A DNA stretch of 64,000 nt from Thuidium tamariscinum. Taxonomy: Eukaryota > Streptophyta > Bryopsida > Hypnales > Thuidiaceae. Below are positions 35,960-47,956 of the stretch, piece by piece. The translations under genes and the position numbers were made by a program. The stretch spans positions 10,051,001 through 10,115,000 of the forward strand of contig OX344754.2 in assembly GCA_947034885.2 (NCBI GenBank), in the 5' to 3' direction. The notes under the pieces are model-generated. The model did not search any database. It saw only the letters and a list, made by a program, of their open reading frames with translations, and had not been told where the DNA came from. Positions within the stretch are counted from its first letter, which is position 1; each line of letters opens with the position of its first letter.

Positions 35960-36800
35960 ATTGCAACGAATGCTCCTCCTGCCAATCTTCTTCTGCCAAA
36001 GCACATGAAGTTGAGTCCCCAATTCAAAACTGGGGCAACCACAATTCTAAGCTACGTGACACCAGATCTGTCGCTACAAGCACGACTTCAAATTCACGCG
36101 AAACTCGAAGAAGAAATTATAGAGTTTGCGCCCAACAGCATTTGAGAGTTGCAGCAGCAGCAGCATTTGAGAGTTGCGGACTCGTTACAGTCCAAACCCC
36201 TGTGCTACCAACGATCCTAACCATGAAATTACTCCACTCTCTCCGACAATGAAATCAGCGCAACCAAATAATGAATAGCAATGAAATTCAATGCTCCTCC
36301 TGCCAATTTTCTTCTGCCAAAGCACATGAAGTTGAGTGACTTGAGTCCCAAAAACTGGGGCAACCACAGTTCTAAGCTACGTAACACCAGATCTGTCGCT
36401 ACAAGCACGGCTTCAAATTCACGCGAAACTCGAAGAAGAAATTATAGAATGTGCGACCAACAGCATTTGAGAGTTGCGGGCTCGTTACAGTCCAAACCCC
36501 TGTGCTACCAACGACCCAAACCATGAAATCACTCCACTCTCTCCGACAATGAAATCAACGCAACCAAATAATGAATTGCAATGAAATTCAATTCAATGCT
36601 CCTCCTGCCAATCTTCTTCTAGCTGCCAAGCGCAATGAAATTGAGTTCCAAAACACAACCACAATTCTAAGCTACATAACACCAGATCAGTCGCTACAAG
36701 CACGTCGACATGCATTTTCACGCGAAACTTGAAGAAGGAATAGAATGTGTGCCCAGCAGAATTTGAGAGTTGCAGGCCCGTTACATTCCAAATTCCTGTG
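35960..36800 (+). repeat. Tandem repeat, about 305-320 bp unit, 2.7 copies
   Basis: ATGCTCCTCCTGCCAA starts copies near 35969, 36291 and 36596. Each continues with CTAAGCTAC, CAGATC(T/A)GTCGCTACAAGCA, a CGCGAAACT..GAAGAA segment and CAGCATTTGAGAGTTGC. Copies 1 and 2 are close; copy 3 is more diverged and shorter. Open frames through it shift between copies, so it is not coding. Confidence 0.8.
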
Positions 36801-37397
36801 CTGCCAAGCCAACGACCACCTGCCTTGTATTGAATTTCTATCTCCAGCAATCATATCACTGTTGTTTTATGACTGTGTCATAATATTCAAATCGTTTCAG
36901 AAAGAGAATTGTACAATTAAGAATAGTTACGGCTTAACTAATAAATTGTTTCATGGAACTCCGTTTCGTTCCTCGCTCCTGCTCGGAATCGTCGCGGCAT
37001 CTTCGGAAATCTTTTGGAAACCGAAAGTGTCTGTATACCGACTGTCTGTAGTCCAAAACCGACTTCCTTACCTCGAATTTTGAATTAGGAACATTCTCAG
37101 GCAATTCTCCTGTGTTTCTGTTAACCCTAGAAGGACGGGCTGGTCTCCGAGGAAATCATCCTTATTGGAACAGTGCAAATCATGTACTATAAAAAAAAAT
37201 TAAAAGTATGGGAGGAGGTCCAGAAACTGACCATCTAAGGGCTGCAACAGAATTTTGGGCAGGTCAAACATCTTGAAATATTTTTCAGAGAATTTTCCTT
37301 GAAAGACAGCTTGAATAGGCATCTAACCCAAGTCGTTTCATATTTATTGGAGCTCTCTAGAATTAGTTATCAAATTCTGAAGTTGAAAAGGCATAGG

Positions 37398-37510
37398 GCT
37401 CTAAAATGGTGCCCTAGCTAAAATGTACAGTGTTAGTACACTGCTGAAGGCTATGAAAATGCAACATGTACAAGTATTGTACATTTAAGATAGGGCACCA
37501 TTTTAGAACC
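37398..37510. mobile_element. Foldback element
   Basis: GGCTCTAAAATGGTGCCCTA at the left is answered by TAGGGCACCATTTTAGAACC at the right, with a second inverted pair ATGTACA/TGTACAT inside. It is small and non-coding, so a MITE or hairpin relic. Confidence 0.55.
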
Positions 37511-37659
37511 CGCTCCATTCAAGAGCCTCCTCCTATATTATTGGAGACCAAATTATTATTTATAACTTCCCCTTTTTCACAAAATTCCAAAAATGAACAA
37601 CTACATGCAGAAAAAAGATATCCAAATCATGCAAAAAAAGATAAGTCATCCACCAGACA

Positions 37660-37830
37660 CATGCGAAAAAAAGATATCCAAAATCTCTCAACAAGTGTAG
37701 TTGTAAGGATGAGTTTTTGAGCCCTTAGTGTAGTGTCATTTTGTGGGTCAAAGTTTGACATGGATGTAAAAACTCATCTTCACAACTACATGTGTTGGGA
37801 GATTTTGAATATCTTTTTTTGGATATGTCT
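37660..37830. repeat. Inverted repeat joined to the 176-bp tandem array
   Basis: Left arm 37662-37719 and right arm 37768-37826 are complementary over about 58 bp with few mismatches (AAAAACTCATC..ACAACTACA..TTGAGAGATTTTGG). The right arm is the start of the first tandem unit, so one unit has an inverted partner. Confidence 0.65.
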
Positions 37831-38490
37831 TTTGAACTTGAAATTTGGAACATGTATTATCAACATAGAGATGACCTCATGCAAAAATTTCATGGTAAAT
37901 ATACAAATTTTCAACCCTTGGGAGGGTGACAAAGTTGGCAATAACGAAAATTTTCTTAAAGCGATACTTGTTGGGAGATTTTGGATATCTTTTTTTCGGT
38001 AATTCATTTGAACTTGAAATTTGGTACAAATGTTATCAATGTAGAGATGACTTCACAAAAAAAATTCATGGTAAGAAACCAAATTTTCAGCCCTTGGGAG
38101 GGTGTCAAAAATGGAAATTGTGAAAATTTTCTCAAAACTACACATGTTGGGAGATTTCAAATATCTTTTTTCTGAATTAATCTTTTGACCTTGAAATTTT
38201 TCACATATATTAAGAAAATAAAGTTTATTTGATGCCAAAAATTTCATGGCAAAAAAAAAAGGTCAATCCTTGAGAGGGTGTTAAAGTTGAAAGTAGTGAA
38301 ATGCTTTTCACAACTACACATGTTGGTAGATTTTGAATATCTTTTTTTGTGTAAATCTTTTGGCTTCAAAATTTGGTGTGCATCTTATCAACTTATATAT
38401 GATGTTGTAAGAAAAATTTCATAGTAAAATATCAGTCTTTGAACTCTCAAGAGGCTAGTAAATTTGGCAAATTTGAAATTGTTTTCACTG
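37790..38490 (+). repeat. Tandem repeat, about 176 bp unit, four copies
   Basis: TGTTGGGAGATTT(T)GAATATC-like starts recur at about 37793, 37969, 38145 and 38324. Units share TTTTGAACTTGAAATTTG, AAAATTTCATGGTAA and CAACCCTTGGGAGGGTG. Divergence increases to the right. Confidence 0.8.
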
Positions 38491-39047
38491 CAGATCCCAA
38501 AACGCCATTTTGATTGGGACCCATTGTACTTCTACTTATAAGAGGATTTTTAGTTAGTTTAGAAGGCCATGAGTTCTCAAATTGTGGAAACTTGCTAAAA
38601 TCTACCACACAAGGGATCTAATGTGGCCAAGAAATTGTGACATTAGATAATACTCCGTAATATTTAATTAATATTTTAATATTTTTTTGAAAAATAATAT
38701 TTTTAATTTTTAATTATTTTTTAATCTAACCAACAATGACTGGTTCACAAATCCTTCCAAAGAGACAACCAAGTGGTGTGTACTTTAGTATTCTATACAC
38801 AATTAGAAGACTATATGACAATATGCAATTATAGAAAAATATTAGTATAAGTTTTCTATTTATAATAATAATTATTAATTTTGGCCCATGTGATCACCTT
38901 AGATACCATGCAGGATTAGGAAAAAAAAATTTAAAACTTTTGTAATATCTTGTATTTACAAAAATGATAGAAGTCAAATAGCCTCAAATTTCTTCTAATG
39001 ATTTATTCCAACCTATAAATGGTTAGAGTTATACTTCTCAGTCTTAG
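38491..39047. other. AT-rich DNA without a gene
   Basis: No feature recognised. Confidence 0.5.
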
Positions 39048-39928
39048 AGGTAGCATTCTAACATCTTGGCTTGTATAATAGGGTGATTGCAAGAAACACT
39101 TGTCCTATTTTTTGTCCCCTTGACCTCCAACAGGTAGTTTTTTGCTCATAACTTTTGCATAGTTTGCCTTATCAACTTGAAATTTGTAGTGAAGGTGCAC
39201 ACAAAAGTTTTATATGTTGTGTAATTTTTTCAATTTTTTTAAAATTAGTTTACTATTTTTAAACTGCCCCCGATTGGCTGTCTACCTTGGCCATTTTGGG
39301 GGGTTTTAGTCCTATTTTTGACCCAAAAATGCAAATTTTGAGCTGAAAATTGGCATGCTTATATCTATAGTATAGTTACACAATCCCTAAAAAGGATTTT
39401 TGAAAATATGAAACTGCCCAACTTCCACATGTCGTCAAAGTGGCTGACTTTGCGCAAGTGTAGAGAATAGAATTAATTTTTTCCAAAGATGAAATTTGTT
39501 GGAAAAGAAAGACCTTTACTTGAAGAAGAAAAAGGATTTTTTATTTTCATTTTTTGAATTTTTTTATTATTTTTACCAAATTAGTGAAAAAAGAGCTATT
39601 TTCATTGTATTTTCCATTGTCTATAACATTTAGAGAAAAAATTTCTTAGGTCTGAATTTCAAGAGACATAATATTCTCATTGCTCTTCAAATTATCCATA
39701 TTTTTTTCAATTTAAAATTTTTTTATTTCAAAGGGTCATAGGACTCACAGGACTCATTGATTTTGAGCCATTTTGAGCCAAAACCGGTAAGTGTTTCTTG
39801 CAACGACCCAATAAAGTTATCCCAAGACATTAAAACTTCTTCAAGCACTTGCTCAGGTAGCATTCTAACATCTTGGCTTGTATAATAAAGTTATCCCAAG
39901 ACATTAAAACTTCTTCAAGCACTTGCTC
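39048..39928 (+). repeat. 75-bp tandem duplication, one copy split by a MITE
   Basis: The sequence AGGTAGCATTCTAACATC..CTTCAAGCACTTGCTC occurs intact at about 39857-39927. The left copy is split: its first part is at 39048-39080 and the rest at 39810-39856, with the family-A MITE between. The intact copy shows the unoccupied target site. Confidence 0.9.
39081..39809 (+). mobile_element. Family-A MITE copy 1, 729 bp, complete
   Basis: Starts GGGTGATTGCAAGAAACACT and ends AGTGTTTCTTGCAACGACCC, giving terminal inverted repeats of about 24 bp. The 4-bp target duplication AATA (39077-39080 and 39810-39813) is confirmed by the neighbouring empty site. It has no coding capacity. Confidence 0.92.
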
Positions 39929-40165
39929 AATCGCCCTTTCAAATAATTTTTTTCTACAAAGAAGCTCAAGTTGCATAGACAATCTATCAATCATAGTGCT
40001 TCATGGAGTCCATGTAACATACACAAAATATTCTTGACCATAAAGAGATAGATATACCTTCTACAATAGCAGTACGCTATCACACAAATATATTTGTGCT
40101 ATAGTATTGCAATAGTCCGGCCCTTGTTCATTACATGAAACTTTGCATTCAATAATTTTGCCTCT

Positions 40166-40893
40166 GGGTGATTGCAAGAAACACTTGTCCTATTTTTTGT
40201 CCCCTTGACCTCCAACAGGTAGTTTTTTGCTCATAACTTTTGCATAGTTTTCCCTATCAACTTGAAATTTGGAATGAAGGTGAACACAAAAGTTTTATAT
40301 GTTGTGTGATTTTTTCAGTTTTTTTAAAATTAGTTTACTATTTTTAAACTGCCCCCGATTGGCTGTCTACCTTGGCCATTTTGGGGGTTTTTAGTCCTAT
40401 TTTTGACCCAAAAATGCAAATTTTGAGCTGAAAATTGGCATGCTTAGATATATAGTATAGTTACACAATCCCTAAAAAGGATTTTTGAAAATATTAAACT
40501 GTCCAGCTTCCACATGTCGCCAAAGTGGCTGACTTTGCACACGTGTAGAGAATAGAATTTATTTTTTCCAAATATTAAATTTGTTGGAAAAGAAAGACCT
40601 TTACTTGAAGAAAAAAAGGATTTTGAATTTTCTTTTTTTGAATTTTTTTACTATTTTTACCAAATTAGTGAAAAAAGAGCTATTTTCATTGTATTTTCCA
40701 TTGTCTATAACATTTAGAGAAAAAATTTCTTAGGTCTGAATTTCAAGAGACATAATATTCTCATTGCTCTTCAAATTATCCATATTTTTTTCAATTTAAA
40801 AAAAATTTATTTCAAAGGGTCATAGGACTCACAGGACTCATTGATTTTGAGCCATTTTGAGCCAAAACCGGTAAGTGTTTCTTGCAACGACCC
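40166..40893 (+). mobile_element. Family-A MITE copy 2, 728 bp, complete
   Basis: Same ends and over 90 percent identical by eye to copy 1, in the same orientation. Target duplication CTCT at 40162-40165 and 40894-40897. High identity means both copies moved fairly recently or one by local hopping. Confidence 0.92.
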
Positions 40894-40897
40894 CTCT

Positions 40898-41455
40898 AAC
40901 CCATCCAATCCATCTTCTCTCCCTTCCCACCTTCCCCACTTATCCATCCATATTAAGTAAGCAAATATATGGACAAACTTGACAAATTGTTGACTTTTTT
41001 GTCATTGAACGAACCTCGATAACCCAAGAAAAGAAATCATAAAAGCCAATGAGAAGCACGTTAGGGGAAAAGGTCCTCCGACTAATTGCTCAAGAATGTT
41101 GTGTAGGATATCAAATTAGGCACGGAACACAAAACGCAAAACTTTGCGTGATGGTCACGTTCGATGGTCAACAAATTGGTAACCATAGCTACACCATTTA
41201 GGTCTTTTGGAGTTCTTCTTCTTCTTCCCTTGGCAACCATTGCAGACATAGTCTGCCATATAAAAATCACGTCAATGGATCCCATTGTTGGGTCGTAACT
41301 TGGCCAACATGGCAACATCTGGGAACCTGGGTTGGTACTCAACTGGACAAGTGGGCAAGAATTCCACCACTTTGTCCAAATTGATGAAGAAATCAGTCTT
41401 TTTCGAACATTGCCTTTTGGGGCACCATGGTACCGGATTGCACCATTTCAAAATA
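40898..41455. other. Non-coding spacer
   Basis: A short frame on - at 41082-41342 has no motif; nothing supported. Confidence 0.4.
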
Positions 41456-41540
41456 TTCCCTCCGTCCCACTAAGAGCTTCCCAAATTCTTCTTGCAAAGA
41501 CTATAAATGAGCCTAATTAGGAAGCTTTTAATGAGATAAG
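41456..41540 (+). mobile_element. Stowaway-like MITE, right end decayed
   Basis: Left end TTCCCTCCGTCCCACTAAGA after TA, then CAAATTCTTCTTGCAAAGAC and CTAATTAGGAAGCTTTTAAT. It is the same element as 53431-53520 in the opposite orientation; its right TIR has lost the GGGACGGAG motif. Confidence 0.7.
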
Positions 41541-42247
41541 GGCAAAACACCCATTCTCGCACTTGTTCCTTGCAGTGGACTGTAGATTCACCCAAATGCG
41601 TTAGTAGACTTCCCTTAATGTATTCGCCACATGTATGATTGTAATTTGATGACACAACTGAAGGATACATAGGGAAATTTCGTTGGCTGAGTGCTGATTT
41701 TCGTAGGGTTCAGTTTGGGAGGCATCTACAGGACGGTTCCACAGGTCTAGGGAGCCAACACTTTGAAAATTTGTAGAAATTACATACTATATCCAAAAAA
41801 ATCTATATTTTTTTAATATTCATGATTTTCACTCGCTAATACTCGAAAAATATCATTTTTAGAAAACACTGCCTCCAACTATGCTGAATTCCTTATTTGC
41901 ACGGTTTTGGGTGTTTCCACTATAGAGGGACTATATGTTAACTTTTTAGCAAATAGAAGTAATGTTTTCTTGCTGGAAAATTTTCATTTCTATTAAAAAA
42001 TACAAATGAAAATTTCAAATTTGGATGAAAAAGTGTATTAATATGATTGAAAAGTGTTTTTTGATCCAAAAGATGGATGGATGTAGGAATACAATGTTTC
42101 ACCAAATTTTAGATGATTACCATCCTAGCACTTTCTCAAAAAATGGAAAAAGGGTTTATTTTCAAATGTACACTTGAAAGCTAAGATACACAAGTCAAAT
42201 ATGGTACATTTAGTATATTCACAACAACTACACTGGATAATAGAATG
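41541..42247. other. AT-rich DNA without a gene
   Basis: No gene or clear repeat recognised. Confidence 0.4.
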
Positions 42248-42359
42248 AAATTAGGTTGTCCTACACAAATTTCTTGACATTTGACACTATATAAATATTT
42301 ATTGTTCTTGCTCTACTTTTGAATTATATATTGTTGTAATTGCAATTCATATGGCACTT

Positions 42360-42392
<33 letters not shown>

Positions 42393-42713
42393 AATGGAAA
42401 TATTTGTAGATAAATCTATTGACTTTGATGGCTTCTAAAGTAAGCTTTGGAAAAAAGGCAACTTCAATATTTAGAAAAGCTAATTTCAATATTTAATGTA
42501 CACTTCAAAAGTAATGCATTCTTGTATAACAATTGAAAATATTTTTGTAGTGCCAAATGTCAAAAAATTAGTGTGGGGAAATCTAATTTTACTGTTTTGT
42601 GTAAAGAAATTAGGTTTCCCCACACTAATTTCTTGACATTTGCCACTATGTAAATATTAACCATTATTGAATAAGAAATCAATACTTTTGAATTAGGTAT
42701 TGTTGTACTTAGG
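42248..42713. repeat. Duplicated segment with a strong foldback and an (AT)n run
   Basis: 42548-42591 and 42606-42650 are inverted copies (GCCAAATGTCAAAAAATTAG / CTAATTTCTTGACATTTGCC) around a loop of about 15 bp. The right arm and following 60 bp repeat a segment at 42248-42345 in direct orientation. An (AT)n run lies at 42362-42390. Confidence 0.6.
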
Positions 42714-45700
42714 GCTCATGAACCTCTATATGTACAAATAGATGGCATATAAAGTAATTTCCTTGGGATAAGGCAATCTGATTATTTAAGGAACCTTATT
42801 GCACTATTTAGTGTATTAGTTGCTAATCTCATTAAATCTAATTGTAGTGTGTATATTTTATTCTAAAATGTGAAATATTTGCAAATAAGAAACTAGTATT
42901 AATTTTAGATATACTTATAGTTGGCACTTTTATTACCTCTTTTTATTAGACAATATGAACCTTTAAGGGTTTTATAACCCTCAAAAAGTGTTGTTTTTGA
43001 CACTCTTTTTTTTAAAATTTATAAAACTTAAGGATAAAAAATAATTTGCAAAATTTTTAGCTTGTGATGCCTTAGTGTTGAAAAAGATGCCAAACTTAAT
43101 ATATTGAAAAGATCATACAAAAAAGTGGTGGAAAAAGTGCCAAAAATAGTGTCAAAAAACTTGGCCGAAGAAAAATAAAAGAATTGAATTTTGTTTATGG
43201 ATTGCCCAAATTTAATGCCAAGGTTGTCTACAAAAATATTAAAAAGTTGAATTGCATGAACTTAACCTTGTACTTCTTTGTTGCATGTAGGAACTCATTG
43301 TTTCTTGCAACTTGTGTAAAGTTGAACTTTTTAAATAATTTATATGAGATTATGAGTTTATTTAATAATTCTTGCACTATTGATTACTTTTTTTCAAGGT
43401 TTAAAATGTCTCAATTTTTTTAGCTTAATCAATAAAGTTCTAAGAGGCTCTTTAGGGACTTTGTAGGTCTAGGTAAGTACCTTTCATTTCAATATTTGTC
43501 AAGATATTTTGAATTTTTTTTATAAAAAGAAATTCTTTTGCTTTGGGGGTTGTAACTCATATGTGAATCAATGCTTAGAACCACAAATTATATACCACAA
43601 TATTAAACCCAAATAGGCGGCAAGGATGGGCAACAAAAATCTACAAAACTTGAAATAATTTTAATGCATGCCTTGAAAATTCTTATATTGTAATTGGAGA
43701 TGATTCATTCCATTTGGATATGTGATGTGGTAGTTATAAAAGTTCCTTGTTTTGAAGGCAATCTTAATAATTTTTAAGAAAGAAATGCATTGGATCTATT
43801 TAAGAATTCAATTTTGGTAGTTTTTCAAAAATTATGTTGTTGATTGTTTAGTTTTTTTTTAGAATACTTTCACTTTTGAAATCAATATTTTTCAATTCCA
43901 TTGTAGAGATATTAACAAATTAGTTTTCCTTTCTGTCTTATACTTGGTTAAAGAATAAAAATCATATTGAAGGTGAATTTTTTTCCCCAAACCTTCAATT
44001 CAACTCTTCAATATACAAAAGAATTACATTCATAATTTTTAGTACAAAAAATTTAAGTTAAAAAGATTCAAAGCATTGTAATCTAGTTATACTAAAAGAA
44101 AAGAAAAAATTCTTCACTTTACATGTTTATATCTTATTTTCCATACAATCAAATTTCTTATATTCATCTTCATACTAGTCTACGACGAGATGTTATGGTT
44201 GAATATGCAAAAGAAATATGTGTTCAAAATTGTTGTTGTGTGAATAGAAAATGATTGTTTTGAGTGGTCTTTGACAACAACATGGCCTTAGAACTTTAGA
44301 GGGTAAATTATCTTGAAGGGAAGAAGAAGGCAAATCAAATTTGCATTATTATTTACTTTTTAGTGTTTGTAGAATTGCTAATGAAATTTCAAAGTCTCTT
44401 CTCAACAATTTTTCCAACACTCTTTTTGACAATCTTCTTGATATTTATTTTAATTTGAAGTAGAAAATTTTAGCGTTCTTGTGACACTAAATTTCAAACA
44501 AAACTCAACATTGTTTTTGAAAAAAATGTCAAAAGTTTTGTAAAGTCTCTAAATGTTTTGAATTTCATGACATCTAGTTTTTTTTAATACTTCTAGTCTC
44601 AAATTGATGTCTAAAAAATGTATTGAAAACAATATTCTATTTTTGGTAGTATTTGATAGGTGATCCGACAGAAAAAATTATTATTGATGCCTCATGCAAT
44701 ATCTATAGGTGCCATTAATAAGATATCCAAAACTCGCAAAATTGAAAAAAAAAACACTAACAATCCCAACTCCTAATGCATTCCAAGTCACCACTTTTTA
44801 CTCTCATGCATTGTTTTATCAACCTTTTTTTTGCCTATTTATATATTTTCTTGTATAATCAATATACCTATCCATATCATTACTTCTATATACATTATAT
44901 ATTCAAATTTTTTGTCATACATAAACAAAGTTATATTACAAATATAAACACTACACTCAGTTATACTACAAGTTATCATTACTAACACAAATATAAGCAC
45001 TAAACTCACTAATAATTCTCTAATTTTATAACATTAGAAAGAATAGGGTCTACCCCCTAACAAGTGGATTTAATTTACAAATCACTTGTTTTTATCATGT
45101 AGGCTCTAACATAGGATTATGAATGAATATATACACTAAATCCTTAAAGGTCATTGCAACCTTTGTAGGCATTTTGAAAGTCAAAATTTGAATTTTCACA
45201 TATTTCTTGATTTCAAATGTTTTAAAGCTTTATTAAAAAAAATCTCAATTTTTTTCATAGTTTATTTTAATTTTTTCAAATTTTTTAATAATATAATTTT
45301 TATAACAATTAGAAGATAGCATCTTGAAAGCTCAACCAACATTATTTTTCAACTTATTTAATCAAATTTTTGTTGGTGTCATCTCAAAAAAATACATCAA
45401 TTATACTATGGTGTTTGTTATTATTATTTCCATTTTCACTATAAATTTCACATTATAGTAAGTGTTTTTGTAATTACTCTAATTTTTGCAAGAATTTTCT
45501 TTTATCAAATCATATAAAATTCAATGTGATGTTTTTAATTATGAAAATCAAGATTTACTTCTAGACATATGTTTGTATGTGTAAAATGAATCAAATTTTT
45601 TGAAATATGTCTAGCTTTAATGTAGAATTCTAATAAAGTTTGTCTAAGCCTAGACATAAAATGTTTTTTGAACTATCTACCACTACTACAAATACTAAAA

Positions 45701-46640
45701 GTTTGATGGACTAGAAAATGTTTTTTCATCCAATTTATATATTTGGAAGAGCTTGTGTAAATTTTTATAGAATACTATTGCAAAGTCATTCATTTTAATC
45801 TTATTAACTTTTCTAAGAAAAAAGATGCTAAAGTAATGGATTAACCTAGTTTGTAGTGTATTTGGGCCATTTCTTGTTTTTTATTCTTGATGTGAATTTT
45901 AGCCATGAAAGTGATATTTTTTGAATTTGAGTCCAACTAATGAAATCAAGCTTATCCATTTCACTTTCTATTACAATTGAAAATTTCAAAAAAATCTTAA
46001 ATTTTAGTATTTTATAGCAATATGAACTTTAGACCCATAACTATGGTTTGAGTTTTTTCAAATTATAGAGTGACATGCTAAATTTGGTTATACCATCATG
46101 TTATATATTATATTATATACCTACACTAAAAATTTGAGATATATTTAAGTATATTGTGTATTTTATATGAATTATCTTTATTTTTTTCTTAAGAATTTTA
46201 TAGTAGTTTCGAATTTTTCCAAAAGTGATTGAAAAATTTACAATCTATAGCAAACTTGTGATTTCATCTTTGAAAAGTAAATACAAAATTTTTCATTCAT
46301 ATGTAGTTGGAAATTGGCAACAAATAGAATAACAGATAGTGAAGTAAGAACTTAGTCGTCAGAGGCTTCTCTTCATAAAATTAAAGGTCAAAGTAGATGG
46401 ATTTTTCTATAAATGAAAGTCATTTCTTTCTCAAGACTTTTGAAATTTTTTAGTTTCTTAGATAGTTTGCTCTCAAAGCACCTATGCTCTAAAAGCTATC
46501 ATGATATGAGGTAGATTTTGCTTTCTTCAATGTGCTAACAATATACATGTGAGCGGGTGGTTGCTTTAAGTGACTACAACTTCAAAATTTGTAACTAATT
46601 CTATGAAGGTCCAAAAAATATAAAACTAGGATTTAGATGT
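42714..46640. other. AT-rich DNA without a gene
   Basis: Nearly 4 kb of very AT-rich sequence with only short frames. No RNA gene, exon or clear repeat recognised. Confidence 0.6.
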
Positions 46641-47526
46641 AGGCACACCTAAAAGCGCCACTTATTGGGATGTGGAAAATTGGAAGGCCAAATAGATAAT
46701 AGTGAATACAAGATTGTATTGAGATGTATAGAAAACAAAGGAATGCATAATGGAATTTCAAATTTTGATTTACACAAGACCTCGATAGGCATATAAATTT
46801 TTTGAAGTAGGGTACTTAAAAGTGTTCATAGGTAGCAATGATATACATAAAGCCCCTCTCTTACAATATTAGAGGGAAAAGAAAAAGAGTTGTAATTGAA
46901 TTTTTAACATTGAAAAAGAATAATGGTTCTTAAACCAACAAGCAATAGAGAAAACTTGTCAAAAATCAATGAAAATCCTCCATGTATTTTGAAAACAATA
47001 AAAGAAAAAAAAGCTTGTCAAGGAGATAAACCATCATATATGTGAGCTTAAAAGTTGGGCATCAAAACCAAAATAGTCATGCTTGTATGAAGAATTGCCA
47101 TACTTCTCTAACTGACAGTTTTCAAAACATAATTACATCATTTAATTGCTTCAAATAGGGTGCGTTCTAAGTAGGGTTTTTTTTTGGTTTTTAGACAAAT
47201 GGTGGTGTGGCCTCCTTTTCAAGAAAGTTTTAAGTTTGATTGGCTTCTTAACTTAGGGGGCTTTAATTGAAAGAGGCCAATTTTAAGTATACAATTCTGA
47301 ATATGTAATTTTTGTATGCAATTTGACTTTTAATGATAGAGAAAATGAGGTTTTAGAAGCATATTGGCAACGATGAGGAGGGCTACTATTTCTGTCTAGT
47401 ATTTTTTGTCACATTTACCCTCATTTTATTCTATGCGCTTGAAGCTCCCCATTTTTTTAGGAAATTGGGCATTTAATTGCCTAAAAAAAACCATGGCTCT
47501 AAGGCACTGCGCCATTAGGGGTGTCA
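46641..47526 (+). mobile_element. Diverged TIR element related to the one at 58723
   Basis: The left end GCACACCTAAAAGCGCCACT and the inverted right end (ACTGCGCCATTAGGGGTGTC) resemble the ends of the 58723-59330 element. Target duplication not resolved. Non-coding. Confidence 0.45.
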
Positions 47527-47700
47527 TAACATTCAGTAGCCCATGGAAGGACTGCCTACCCGTTGGTGAAGTCTCCATCACCTAATTTCATTTGACATTT
47601 CTTGAAGTTGCAACTTTAGTTACTGAATGGTGTGGAATACCATTGGTGCTGGATGGAATGGTGTGGGATATTCCACACCATTTCATCCGCTAGGAGGCAG

Positions 47701-47956
47701 TGTGACAGGGATCTGGGTGGATTGGCCCCCTCGCTTGGCCTTACCATGTTTTACCAGAGGTGCAATCAAAACAAAAAGCCCTCTAGTTTGGGCCGTGATC
47801 ACCCCTACTTTCTTCACCCCCTTGCTCATTTGTGGTCTCTGATCGCAAATATGAATTCAAAATTTGCAAAAAAAAATCAGTGTGAAAAATAAAAAATTAC
47901 AGTGTTTTACCCAAGTGGCCGAGCGAGGGGGTCAGTTCTCCCTGCCCTGTGACAGG
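47701..47956. mobile_element. MITE with GC-rich terminal inverted repeats
   Basis: Left TIR TGTGACAGGG..GGCCCCCTCGCTTGGCC is answered by GGCCGAGCGAGGGGGTCAGT..CCCTGTGACA. TIRs are about 40 bp and the element about 255 bp. Related single ends occur at 54613 and 54953. Confidence 0.65.

Noticed and set aside
35606-36526. Overlapping + frames of 80-136 codons
   Set aside because: They run through the tandem repeat and change frame between copies.
43303-43315. TTTCTTGCAAC word resembling the family-A terminus
   Set aside because: Only about a dozen bases match and neither the CCC end nor a target duplication follows.
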